Assembly (NCBI GenBank): GCA_947259365.1 | Contig: CAMYMC010000019.1 | Span: 1 to 64,000, forward strand | From: an uncultured Acidimicrobiaceae bacterium | Lineage (GTDB): Bacteria; Actinomycetota; Acidimicrobiia; Spongiisociales; UBA5794 | Reading direction: 5' to 3' | Length of the DNA: 64,000 bases | Notes under the pieces: generated by a model | What the model saw: the letters and a program-made list of their open reading frames with translations, nothing else | What the model was told of the DNA's origin: nothing | The model's database searches: none | Position numbers and translations under genes: made by a program | Part shown: positions 54,956 through 62,648 of the stretch, piece after piece | How the letters are laid out: each line of letters begins with the position of its first letter | Numbering within the stretch: position 1 is the stretch's first letter

Positions 54956-55006
54956 GTGCGCGGGCCCGGGCCGCGCCTTTTCTTCGGGCCGGCACGTCGA
55001 TGGTGA
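54956..55006 (+). CDS. Possible 16-residue leader peptide upstream of sat-cysC
   Basis: GTG 54956 reads VRGPGPRLFFGPARRW and stops 14 nt before the main start at 55021. It begins right at the predicted transcription start. Some mycobacterial sulfur genes follow leaderless polycysteine frames that act as attenuators; this one has no Cys, so any sensing must differ. Too short for codon statistics. Confidence 0.35.
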   Translation: MRGPGPRLFFGPARRW

Positions 55007-55020
55007 GAGGAGTCCGTGTC

Positions 55021-56739
55021 GTGTCACTGATCGAGCCCCACGGCGGTGAGCTCGTCGACCTCGTCGTCGACGCCGTGCGAGCCGCCGAGCTGAGGGAGCA
55101 ATCCCACGATTGGGTGTCCTGGGACCTCACCGCGCGCCAGCTCAACGACTTCGAGCTGCTCGCCAACGGCGGCCTTTCCCCGCTCCACGGGTTCCTCGGC
55201 GAGGCCGACTACGAGGCGGTGCTCGAGTCGATGCGGCTCGCCGACGGCACGCTGTGGCCCATACCGGTCATGCTCGACGTCACGCCGGAGCTCGCCGCCG
55301 CCGTCTCGCCCGGCTCGCCGGTCGCCCTTCGCAACGAAGAGGGCGTGATGCTCGGTTCGCTCATGGTGACCGACGTCTGGAAGCCGGATCTCGAACGCGA
55401 GGCGGAGCGCGTCTTCGGGACGACGAACCCGGAGCACCCCGGGGTGGTGTACCTCAAAGACCAGGCGAACCCCTGGTACGTCGGGGGGACGGTCGAGGCG
55501 CTGCAGCTGCCCGTTCACTATGACTTCAAAGACCTGCGCAAGACACCGCGCCGGCTCCGGGAGGAGTTCGCCGCCAGCGGCTGGTCGAAGGTCGTCGCCT
55601 TCCAGACCCGCAACCCGATGCATCGGGCCCATGTCGAGCTGACGATGCGAGCGGAGGCCGAGACCGGAGCCAACGTGTTGATCCATCCCGTCGTCGGGCT
55701 CACGAAGCCGGGAGACGTCGACCACTACACCCGGGTTCGGGTCTACAAGGCGATCCACGCCAGGTACCCGGAGGGGTCGGCGTCGCTTGCGCTGCTGAGC
55801 CTCGCCATGCGGATGGGCGGCCCCCGCGAGGCGGTCTGGCACGCCATCATCCGCAAGAACCACGGTGTCACCCACTTCATCGTCGGCCGCGACCACGCCG
55901 GGCCCGGCGAGGACTCCTCGGGGAAGCCGTTCTACGGGCCGTACGAGGCCCAGGACTTCGTCCTCGCCCACGAGGAGGAGCTCGGCGTCACGCTCGTGCC
56001 GTTCAAGCTCATGGTGTTCGTGCCCGACGAGGACCGCTACATGCCCGTCGACGAGCTCGAGGAGGGCACGAGGTACCTCTCGATCTCAGGCACGGAGCTG
56101 CGGCGCAGGCTCGCCGAGGGCGAGGAGATCCCGGAGTGGTTCAGCTACCCGGAGGTCGTCGATGAGCTTCGCCGGACCCACCGCTCGAGGGCGGAGCAGG
56201 GGTTCACCGTCTTCTTCACCGGTCTCTCCGGGTCCGGGAAATCCACGATCGCGAACGCGCTCATGGTCAAGCTGCTCGAACGCGGCGGCAGGACGGTGAC
56301 GCTGCTCGACGGGGACATCGTCCGCCGGAACCTCTCGAAGGGTCTCGGGTTCTCCAAGGAGGACCGCGACACGAACATCCTCCGCATCGGCTATGTGGCC
56401 GCCGAGATCACAAAGGCCGGCGGGGTTGCGGTCTGCGCCCCCATTGCACCCTACGCGGGCCCCCGAGCCGAGAACCGCCGGACCATCTCGGCGGTCGGCG
56501 GCTACCTGCTCGTCCACGTCGCCACTCCGCTCGAGGTGTGCGAGCAGCGCGATCGCAAGGGCCTCTATGCAAAGGCGAGGGCGGGGATCATCAAGGAGTT
56601 CACGGGCATCTCCGACCCGTACGAAGAGCCGACGGACGCCGAGATCACGATCGAGACGACCGAGACGTTCCCGGACGAAGCCGCCGACCTCATCATCGAC
56701 CACCTCGTGCGTGAGGGGTATCTACCCAAGGAGTCCTGA
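55021..56739 (+). CDS. Bifunctional sulfate adenylyltransferase/adenylylsulfate kinase
   Basis: 572 residues. Residues 1 to about 385 are an ATP sulfurylase of the monomer-type family: substrate motif VAFQTRNPMHRAH near 196 and GRDHAGPG near 286. From about 390 a CysC-type APS kinase follows with P-loop FTGLSGSGKSTIANAL near 400 and the DGDIVRRNLSKGLGF segment near 423. The protein makes APS from sulfate and ATP, then PAPS. GTG 55021 has GAGAGGAG 8 nt upstream; ATG 55000 is a weaker alternative. The PAP-phosphatase-like gene follows at once. Confidence 0.9.
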   Translation: MSLIEPHGGELVDLVVDAVRAAELREQSHDWVSWDLTARQLNDFELLANGGLSPLHGFLGEADYEAVLESMRLADGTLWPIPVMLDVTPELAAAVSPGSPVALRNEEGVMLGSLMVTDVWKPDLEREAERVFGTTNPEHPGVVYLKDQANPWYVGGTVEALQLPVHYDFKDLRKTPRRLREEFAASGWSKVVAFQTRNPMHRAHVELTMRAEAETGANVLIHPVVGLTKPGDVDHYTRVRVYKAIHARYPEGSASLALLSLAMRMGGPREAVWHAIIRKNHGVTHFIVGRDHAGPGEDSSGKPFYGPYEAQDFVLAHEEELGVTLVPFKLMVFVPDEDRYMPVDELEEGTRYLSISGTELRRRLAEGEEIPEWFSYPEVVDELRRTHRSRAEQGFTVFFTGLSGSGKSTIANALMVKLLERGGRTVTLLDGDIVRRNLSKGLGFSKEDRDTNILRIGYVAAEITKAGGVAVCAPIAPYAGPRAENRRTISAVGGYLLVHVATPLEVCEQRDRKGLYAKARAGIIKEFTGISDPYEEPTDAEITIETTETFPDEAADLIIDHLVREGYLPKES

Positions 56740-56740
56740 G

Positions 56741-57436
56741 GTGGCGCGGTCCACCGACCGGGACGATCTCGCCCGTATCGACGCCGCCCTCGACGTCGCC
56801 GCCGCTGCGCTTGCCCCGTTCCCCCCCGGCGCAGTCGACGCCAGGATGAAACGCGGGGACGACCCGCTCACCGAGGCCGACATGGCCGTCGATGCCGCGC
56901 TGGCGACTCACTTGCCTCGCGCCGGCGAGGGCTGGCTCTCGGAGGAGACCGCAGACGACCTCGGCCGGCTCGAGGCGGACCGGGCCTGGATCGTCGATCC
57001 CCTCGACGGGACACGCGAGTTCGTCGCCGGGATCCCGGAGTGGTGTGTATCGATCGGCCTCGTCGTGGGCGGCCGGCCGGTCGCCGGCGGCGTCCTCAAC
57101 CCGGCACGCGGCATGCGGATCGTCGGGTCGGTCGACGAGGGCGTCCGCTCGGTTCGCTCGATGGGATCGGTCGCCTACAAGCTCGCGCTCGTGTCAGCCG
57201 GCCTCGCCGATGCCACCTGGACGCTCGTCCCCAAGAACGAGTGGGACGTCGCCGCCGGAGCCGCGCTCGTCACCGCGGCCGGGGGGGAGGTGTTCGGTCT
57301 CGACTTCTCCGAGATCCGGCTCAACGAGCCCGACACGCTGATTCCCGGGATCGTGGCGACCGCACCGGGGATCGCCGGGGCGATCCGGGATCTCCTCTCT
57401 GCCCAGGCGGACGGGACACTGGTCTCCACGGGATGA
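56741..57436 (+). CDS. CysQ-like 3'(2'),5'-bisphosphate nucleotidase (inositol monophosphatase family)
   Basis: 231 residues with the lithium-sensitive phosphatase signature: SEETADD near residue 67, the metal loop IVDPLDGTREFV near 85 and NEWDVAAGAALV near 167. In this position it most likely clears adenosine 3',5'-bisphosphate left after PAPS use. The cyclitol island nearby makes inositol monophosphatase an alternative, but co-transcription with sulfate activation favours CysQ. GTG 56741 has AAGGAG 7 nt upstream, one base after the previous stop. Confidence 0.8.
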   Translation: MARSTDRDDLARIDAALDVAAAALAPFPPGAVDARMKRGDDPLTEADMAVDAALATHLPRAGEGWLSEETADDLGRLEADRAWIVDPLDGTREFVAGIPEWCVSIGLVVGGRPVAGGVLNPARGMRIVGSVDEGVRSVRSMGSVAYKLALVSAGLADATWTLVPKNEWDVAAGAALVTAAGGEVFGLDFSEIRLNEPDTLIPGIVATAPGIAGAIRDLLSAQADGTLVSTG

Positions 57437-57505
57437 GTTCGCCGAGCTCGCGGCCGGATCCCTCAGTTTGGGTCAGCCCTGCGGCCTGCGCCGCCCCCGC
57501 CGGCA

Positions 57506-57511
57506 TATCCT
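57506..57511 (+). promoter_or_regulatory. TATCCT -10 box of leaderless DUF4388 gene
   Basis: TATCCT fits TANNNT and ends 6 nt before the ATG at 57518. Confidence 0.4.
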
Positions 57512-57517
57512 CGTTGG

Positions 57518-58531
57518 ATGAGCTGGACGAGCTGGATCCGCCGCCGTCTCGGTCGAGAGGCGGCGCCGGACGCCGGCGAACGGACGTCCGGGCGGGTCGC
57601 CGCGGCTCCGGGGGACGGACGACCGGCTCAGGTTGCCGGGCCCGATGCCGATGAGAATCTCGCGGGCCTGCGCCCGCCGCCGCGCACAGGAGCAGACGTG
57701 GACACTTTCGCCGGGAGTCTCGATCTCTTCCCGCTCGAGCAGGTCGTCGGGCTCATCGCCGGGTCCGGGAAGCGAGGCGTGCTCAAGGTCGACAACCCGC
57801 GCCTGACGGGGCGCATCTTCGTCGCAGACGGGGGGATCACGTTCGCCACGACGAGGGACCACGAGACACGGGCAAATGCTGCGTCCGCCGAATCAGATCG
57901 TCGCGCCCGGCGGCTCCGGGAGGACCCGACCCTTGCCGACGCCGACGCGATCGAGCAGCAGATCGTCGAGGTCTTCGTGAGGCTCATGCGGGATCGTCAG
58001 GGGGACTTCTCGTTCGTGCCCGGTGTCGGCTCACCGTTCTCTGGTGATGGCGGCGCCGAGACCGTCCACGCCGTAGACCACGTGTTCGCACAGGCTGAGC
58101 GGCACATCGAGCAGTGGCGCCGCATCGAGACCCTGGTACCCGACGCGACGACGCCGTTCCAGGTCGCCCCGCAGCTGCCGGCCGACAAGTTCGAGGTGAC
58201 CCTCGATGCGCGCAAATGGCTGTTCCTGGCGGCCATCGGCGACGGTTCGTCCGTAGATGACGTGGCCGACCGGCTGGGGATCTTCGAGTATCCGGCGGCG
58301 ATGCAGGTCGCCGAGCTCGTTCGCGAGGGGCTCCTGGTACCGGTCGAAGATGCCGTGCCGGCGGCCGAACCGCAGATGCTCGTGCGCACGAGCTTCCGCC
58401 CAGCGCCTGCCGGAACGGCGCCGGGGGGCGAGGACGTTGGGCCCCTCCCCGGAGAAGCTGAGGAGCCATCGGGGGGCACCGGCGGCACCGGATCGATCGG
58501 CCCGCAGGTCGAGCCTCCGGATGCGCCGTGA
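57518..58531 (+). CDS. DUF4388 (PatA-like) domain protein, first copy
   Basis: 337 residues. A basic, disordered head of about 60 residues precedes a DUF4388 domain with TFAGSLDLFPLEQVVGLIAG and GVLKVDNPRLTGRIFVADGG near 63-103. After an acidic spacer comes EQQIVEVFVRLMRDRQGDF near 148, then a winged-helix-like C-terminal module with FLAAIGDGSSVDDVADRLGIF near 238. A disordered Gly/Pro/Glu tail ends it. DUF4388 proteins occur with GTPase or two-component signalling; no such partner is visible. It is followed by a paralogue. Confidence 0.72.
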   Translation: MSWTSWIRRRLGREAAPDAGERTSGRVAAAPGDGRPAQVAGPDADENLAGLRPPPRTGADVDTFAGSLDLFPLEQVVGLIAGSGKRGVLKVDNPRLTGRIFVADGGITFATTRDHETRANAASAESDRRARRLREDPTLADADAIEQQIVEVFVRLMRDRQGDFSFVPGVGSPFSGDGGAETVHAVDHVFAQAERHIEQWRRIETLVPDATTPFQVAPQLPADKFEVTLDARKWLFLAAIGDGSSVDDVADRLGIFEYPAAMQVAELVREGLLVPVEDAVPAAEPQMLVRTSFRPAPAGTAPGGEDVGPLPGEAEEPSGGTGGTGSIGPQVEPPDAP

Positions 58532-58606
58532 GGCTCGCGAAACCCTCATGTCGTTGCCGGGGGCATCCGATGACGAGTGAGAGTCGACTGAAGCCCAGGA
58601 GCTGAG

Positions 58607-59635
58607 TTGGACACTCTGCGCGGAAGCCTCGAGACGTTCGGTCTGCCGGAAATCGTTCGCCTCGTCGCGTCCTCGGGGCGGACCGGTGCCTTGAAGGTCG
58701 ACTCGTTCCGGCTCAAAGGCCGCATCTTCATCGCCGACGGCTCGATCACCTACGCGACAACCCGTGGCGAGGACGGCAACATCGATGACCTCAAGCACAT
58801 GACGACCTCCACTCGCCGTCCGCTCCGGGAGCGGCGAGGGCGGAGAGAGTCTTCCGCCGCGCACAGCGTCGACGACCTCATCGAGCAGCAGATCGTCGAG
58901 GTCTTCGTCCGCCTCATGCGACTCGAGCGGGGCAACTTCGGCTTCGAGGAGGGCGCCCGCACCCGGGCCTACGGGGACCGCGCTGCGCTCGCACTTGGTG
59001 TCGACAAGATCATCGAGCAAGCCCACGAGCGGATCGCCGAGTGGGAGTCGATCGAGTCGCTCGTGCCGTCGGCGTCGACCCGTTTCCGGCTCAACCCCGA
59101 TCTCGGCAACGACGACTTCGAGGTCACCCTCGACGCGAGGAGCTGGTCGTTCCTCGCCTCGGTCGGAGACGCCGCCTCGGTGGGGGACCTCGCCGAGCGC
59201 CTCCGCATCTTCGAGTTTCCCGCCGCCCGCAAGGTGTCCGAGTTCGTCCGCAAAGGGCTGCTCGTCGCCGTCGAGACGAGGGCTGAGGCGGTGCCGCCCG
59301 CACCCGTGGCTCGTGATGCCGATCGCGAGCCGGCGATCGAGGGCCCGGAGGGGGAAGCCGCCCCCGTGGCACATTCCGCACCCCCGCAGCCGGAGCACGG
59401 GGAGCCGGAGCACGGGGAGCCGGAGCACGGGGAGCCGGAGCACGGGGAGCCGGAGCACGGGGAGCCGGAGCACGGGGAGCCGGAGCCACCGCGCGCTGAC
59501 AGATGGAGCGGTAGCGGTGATGGGTCCCCCTCCAGTCGCTCTCCTGGAGCCATTGGACGAAGAGCCCGTCGACGATCGCCCGAACGGTCGTTGCCGCCTC
59601 GTCGACATCTTCGACGGCGAACTCGCCTTCTGTGA
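58607..59635 (+). CDS. DUF4388 protein, second copy, ending in a PEHGE repeat and a read-through tail
   Basis: 342 residues. The same domain order as the upstream gene without the disordered head: TLRGSLETFGLPEIVRLVAS at the start, EQQIVEVFVRLMRLERGNF near 92 and FLASVGDAASVGDLAERLRIF near 182. Residues about 262-291 are six PEHGE units. After them the frame runs on through sequence antisense to the TetR gene (a basic tail with RRARRRSPERSL), so the natural stop seems lost. TTG 58607 has AGGAG 5 nt upstream. The last 512 nt overlap the convergent TetR frame. Confidence 0.68.
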   Translation: MDTLRGSLETFGLPEIVRLVASSGRTGALKVDSFRLKGRIFIADGSITYATTRGEDGNIDDLKHMTTSTRRPLRERRGRRESSAAHSVDDLIEQQIVEVFVRLMRLERGNFGFEEGARTRAYGDRAALALGVDKIIEQAHERIAEWESIESLVPSASTRFRLNPDLGNDDFEVTLDARSWSFLASVGDAASVGDLAERLRIFEFPAARKVSEFVRKGLLVAVETRAEAVPPAPVARDADREPAIEGPEGEAAPVAHSAPPQPEHGEPEHGEPEHGEPEHGEPEHGEPEHGEPEPPRADRWSGSGDGSPSSRSPGAIGRRARRRSPERSLPPRRHLRRRTRLL

Positions 59636-60083
59636 TCCCCCGTCCGATCACCGTCGCGTACGCCGTGTTCACGATCGAGCGGAACGTCGCGTTCAGCCGC
59701 TCGAATTCGTCGAGGCGAGCGGCGTGGTCGAGCAGGTCGAGGTACGTGAGATAGAACCTGCGGTTGGCGTCCGGGCCGAGGAAGATGACATCGACCATCG
59801 CGGCCACCTGCTCGCGGGCGCCCGGCACCGCGGCGATCGCCGCCCTGATCCTCGCCGCGGTGCGCGAGAGCACCCACTGCATCGTCTGGAGGATCAGGTT
59901 CTCCTTCGTCTGGAAGTAGTAGAGGATGACGCCCTTGCTCACGCTCGCCCGATCGGCGATCTGCTGCAGTGAGACCCGGTGCACCCCTTTGTCGCTGATG
60001 ACGTCGTACGTGGCGCGAATGAGGTGCGCCTGTTTCGGAGGGAGCTCCTCCCACAACGCGGTTTCGGTGCCCGTCGTCGTCAC
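59124..60083 (-). CDS. TetR-family regulator with an unusual C-terminal read-through
   Basis: The first 200 residues are a complete TetR protein. The helix-turn-helix VSLQQIADRASVSKGVILYY is near 38-57, followed by a ligand-domain ending AIVDGLFVQWLQESD near 181. Typical members stop about there. Here no stop occurs; the frame enters the 15-bp repeats, giving RAPAP units, and continues as Arg/Pro-rich sequence antisense to the DUF4388 gene to residue 319. The stop was probably lost when the repeat expanded. GTG 60083 has AGGGGAAGAG upstream. It ends the minus-strand CoA operon and is likely its regulator. Confidence 0.7.
   Translation of the reverse strand: MTTTGTETALWEELPPKQAHLIRATYDVISDKGVHRVSLQQIADRASVSKGVILYYFQTKENLILQTMQWVLSRTAARIRAAIAAVPGAREQVAAMVDVIFLGPDANRRFYLTYLDLLDHAARLDEFERLNATFRSIVNTAYATVIGRGITEGEFAVEDVDEAATTVRAIVDGLFVQWLQESDWRGTHHRYRSICQRAVAPAPRAPAPRAPAPRAPAPRAPAPRAPAPRAPAAGVRNVPRGRLPPPGPRSPARDRHHEPRVRAAPPQPSSRRRRAALCGRTRTPCGRRETRRCGGARRGPPPRRRLRPRRGTTSSSRRG
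59390..59485. repeat. Six-copy 15-bp tandem repeat shared by two convergent genes
   Basis: Six exact copies of CCGGAGCACGGGGAG (59390-59479) plus six more bases. On the plus strand they code PEHGE, on the minus strand Arg-Ala-Pro-Ala-Pro. The unit length is a multiple of three, so both frames survive copy-number change. Confidence 0.95.
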
Positions 60084-60184
60084 CGGCTCTTCCCCTCGGT
60101 CGACGTTGCGTGCAGCGCGCGCCGAACGCCGGCCCACGCAGGGGCGAAACGACGAGCGAGCGGCGGGGCGAGGGTTCGCGCCAT

Positions 60185-60928
60185 CTAGTTCATCACCAGC
60201 CCGCCGGCGACGCCGAGCGTCTGCCCGGTGATGAACGCCGCCCGGTCCGAGGCCATGAAGAGGATCGCCTCGGCGATCTCCTCGGGCGTTCCCAGCCGGC
60301 GGATCGGCGTTGCCCGGACGATCGCATCGATGAGCTTCTCGTTGCCATCGTCGATCATCTTCTGCAACAGAGGGGTCTCGGTGAGGCCTGGTGCGACCAC
60401 GTTGGCCCGGATCCCGTAGCGGGCGACCTCGCGGGCGAGCGCCTTCGTGAATGCGATGACGCCGCCCTTCGCCCCCGAGTAGACGGCCTCCCCGGAACTC
60501 CCCGACCGTCCGGCCTCGGACGCGGTGTTGACGATGACGCCGGATCCCTGCTCCCTCATGTGCGGGAGCACGGCGCGACACGTGGCGAGTACGCCGCGGA
60601 AGTTGATTCCGATGATCCGATCCCACAGCTCCTCATCGGTCTCGATGAACGGCACGATCGTGTCCCAGCCGGCGACGTTGACGAGCACGTCGATCCGGCC
60701 CCAGGCACCGATGACCTCCTCGACGGCCATGCCCACAGACGCCGTGTCGGTCACGTCCATCGTGATCGCGAGCCGGTCCCCGCCCTCGGCTGCCACCTTC
60801 TCCGCGCCCGCGGAGTCGATGTCGGCGATGCCGACCCTGGCGCCCTCCCGGCTCAGCGCCTGGACGACGGCGCGGCCGATCCCGCTGGCGCCTCCGGTGA
60901 CGAGGGCCACCCGATGATCGAATTCCAT
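60185..60928 (-). CDS. BadH-like short-chain dehydrogenase (cyclic hydroxyacyl-CoA type)
   Basis: 247 residues. The cofactor loop VTGGASGIGRAVV is near residue 10, catalytic Ser in NTASEAGRSGSSGEAVY near 136 and YSGAKGG near 152. VNVAGWDTIVPF near 84 and the SSGEAVY segment recall BadH, the 2-hydroxycyclohexanecarboxyl-CoA dehydrogenase of anaerobic benzoate degradation. FabG-like acyl reductases are a more general alternative. ATG 60928 has AGGAGAAGGA upstream. It follows the CoA-transferase B gene by 9 nt. Confidence 0.75.
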   Translation of the reverse strand: MEFDHRVALVTGGASGIGRAVVQALSREGARVGIADIDSAGAEKVAAEGGDRLAITMDVTDTASVGMAVEEVIGAWGRIDVLVNVAGWDTIVPFIETDEELWDRIIGINFRGVLATCRAVLPHMREQGSGVIVNTASEAGRSGSSGEAVYSGAKGGVIAFTKALAREVARYGIRANVVAPGLTETPLLQKMIDDGNEKLIDAIVRATPIRRLGTPEEIAEAILFMASDRAAFITGQTLGVAGGLVMN

Positions 60929-60937
60929 GTCCTTCTC

Positions 60938-61702
60938 CTATCCGGAAAGCAGCCCGCCGGGATCGAGCCGGCGGAGCAGCGTGAGCTCTTCTTCGCTGGG
61001 TGGAGGGGTTTCCGAGACGGGGGGTCCGGGCGCCGGCTCGAACCCCGTGGCCTCGGCGACCTCGGCTTCGGTGACGCCCGGGTGGACGGAGCGAAGCCGC
61101 ATGCGCCGCGTGGTGGGATCGAAGTCCAGCGTCGCCAGCGGGGTGACGACAAGCGAGGGGCCCTCACCGCGATACGTCCGATCCTCGTCCGGGCTTGCCG
61201 GATGCCCGGGCCCGCTCACGAAGTCGACCCGCTCGACGAAGGTGCGGGGACTGTGGTCCATCGCGTAGATGACCGAGCGTTTCGTGGCGGGGAGGAAGGG
61301 AAGGCCGACGGTTCCCGGGCCCCGCAGCGCGGGCGCCGCCCACTCGCCGACGGCGATGAGGTTGCAGTTGCCGTACGCGTCGATCTGGAGACCGCCGGCG
61401 CAGAACACGTCGAGAGCGTCGCCCCGTCCCTCGAGGAGCACCACCTCGGGCAGCGGCAGCGCGGACGGTGCCGGGGCGAGGGCGGCATCGCACGACAGCG
61501 TCGTGAGGCCGATCGGTGTCGCGTTGACGGTGCCGCTGCCGCCCACGATGTACGACAACGACGGGGCGTGGGTCGACTTCGCCAGCATCGCGGCGGCGAG
61601 GGGCAGCGCCGGCACGGCACCCATGACGACGACCTCGCCGTCGCGGAATTCGCGGGCCATGACGACCGCCATGAGCTCGGAGGTGCTGAACGCGCCCGTC
61701 AC
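60938..61702 (-). CDS. CoA-transferase subunit B-like protein
   Basis: 254 residues of the GctB/IpdB-type family I CoA-transferase beta chain. The first strand has FSTSELMAVVMAREFRDGEV, LSYIVGGSGTVNATP lies near 57 and a GGLQIDAYGNCNLIAVG segment near 103 matches family loops. The conserved active-site Glu of true transferases is not obvious, as in IpdB-like hydrolases. With subunit A it should act on an acyl-CoA of this operon. GTG 61702 has GGAGGA upstream and overlaps the subunit A stop. Confidence 0.8.
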   Translation of the reverse strand: MTGAFSTSELMAVVMAREFRDGEVVVMGAVPALPLAAAMLAKSTHAPSLSYIVGGSGTVNATPIGLTTLSCDAALAPAPSALPLPEVVLLEGRGDALDVFCAGGLQIDAYGNCNLIAVGEWAAPALRGPGTVGLPFLPATKRSVIYAMDHSPRTFVERVDFVSGPGHPASPDEDRTYRGEGPSLVVTPLATLDFDPTTRRMRLRSVHPGVTEAEVAEATGFEPAPGPPVSETPPPSEEELTLLRRLDPGGLLSG

Positions 61703-62541
61703 GAGTCCTCCGCTCCTCGAGCCGGGTCTGCACCGGTCAGGTCGGCGAGCCAGGCTTCGAGCGTCTCCGGGGCGCGAGCGGCCTTCAGGTATGTCCGTAT
61801 CGCCCCCTCGTCCCTGTCGTAGAACCCCGGATACGACGTCGGCAGACATCCTCCGGGGGCGACGACGACGGCGGACACGAGGAACCCGGGGATCGTGTCG
61901 CCGGGTGCCCGCGCCGCCATCGCCCCGGAGTCGACGGTGCGTTCGACCTGGACGACGAGCCGGCGGGCGGCGAGTGCCATGAGCCGATCCGTGAACGGGA
62001 ACCGGCCGAGGGCGACGTTGCCGTCCTCGTCCGCCTCGGCGGCGGCGAGCAGCGTGACGTCGGGGCGGAGGCCGGCGATGGCCCATCCCTCGTCACCGGT
62101 GAACGGGTTCCTCACCCGGCGGAACAGCTCCGGGCTCACCCGGGGGATGTCGGTGAGGTCGACCCCGGGTGGACACGCCAGGAACGGGATCCCGCCGGCG
62201 CCGGCGTAGAGCGCGTGGGTGAGCGAGCCCTCGTCGATCTCGACGACCCGTAGCTCGCCGCTCTCTACGGCCTTGCGGAACCTCGGGGCGAGTCCGAGGT
62301 CCTCGAACCCGACGTACGGGCTCATGATCTCGTCGACGAGGCCGGCGGCGACCGGCAGCTCCGCCTGGAGGGACGCCGAGGGGCTCGTCACGAGCGTGCC
62401 GGTCCGTACGCCCGACCGCACCATCGCGGTGACGAGGGCCATCGGCGCGGCCGTCATGTGCATGCCGCCCACGGCGATCGTCGCGCCCGACGGCACGAAC
62501 TCGGCCACCGCCTCCTCGGCCTCGAGGAAGCGTCCAGGCAC
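61699..62541 (-). CDS. CoA-transferase subunit A-like protein
   Basis: 280 residues of the GctA/IpdA-type alpha chain. The family opening EFVPSGATIAVGGMHMTAAPMALV is split here as AVAEFVPSGATIAVGGM near residue 12, SLTHALYAGAGGIPFLA lies near 117 and a DVTLLAAAEADEDGNVA segment near 163 binds CoA in relatives. GTG 62541 is favoured because it lies 5 nt after the stop of the small upstream frame; GTG 62574 or 62565 would add 8-11 residues. Co-translated with subunit B. Confidence 0.8.
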   Translation of the reverse strand: MPGRFLEAEEAVAEFVPSGATIAVGGMHMTAAPMALVTAMVRSGVRTGTLVTSPSASLQAELPVAAGLVDEIMSPYVGFEDLGLAPRFRKAVESGELRVVEIDEGSLTHALYAGAGGIPFLACPPGVDLTDIPRVSPELFRRVRNPFTGDEGWAIAGLRPDVTLLAAAEADEDGNVALGRFPFTDRLMALAARRLVVQVERTVDSGAMAARAPGDTIPGFLVSAVVVAPGGCLPTSYPGFYDRDEGAIRTYLKAARAPETLEAWLADLTGADPARGAEDS

Positions 62542-62546
62542 CCCGC

Positions 62547-62648
62547 TCAGAGCCCCTCGCGGCACCGGCCGCACGTCGGCGGCGGCCGCGTCGCTCGAAC
62601 GGCAGCGGTGTCGGGCACGTCCTCGATCGTCCGTGCGACCGTCGTCAT
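62547..62648 (-). CDS. 33-residue CxxC mini-protein between ATPase and CoA-transferase genes
   Basis: ATG 62648 overlaps the stop of the ATPase gene as ATGA. The product begins MTTVARTIEDVPDTAAVRAT and ends PPPTCGRCREGL, with one CxxC pair near the C-terminus. 28 of its 32 codons after the start end in G or C, like genes here. One CxxC could join another protein's cluster or bind zinc in a dimer. Alternatively it only couples translation to the next gene. Family not recognised. Confidence 0.4.
   Translation of the reverse strand: MTTVARTIEDVPDTAAVRATRPPPTCGRCREGL

Noticed and set aside
59390-59485. Tandem repeats as a CRISPR array
   Set aside because: Units are contiguous 15-mers without spacers and are in frame with both overlapping genes; no cas genes are present.
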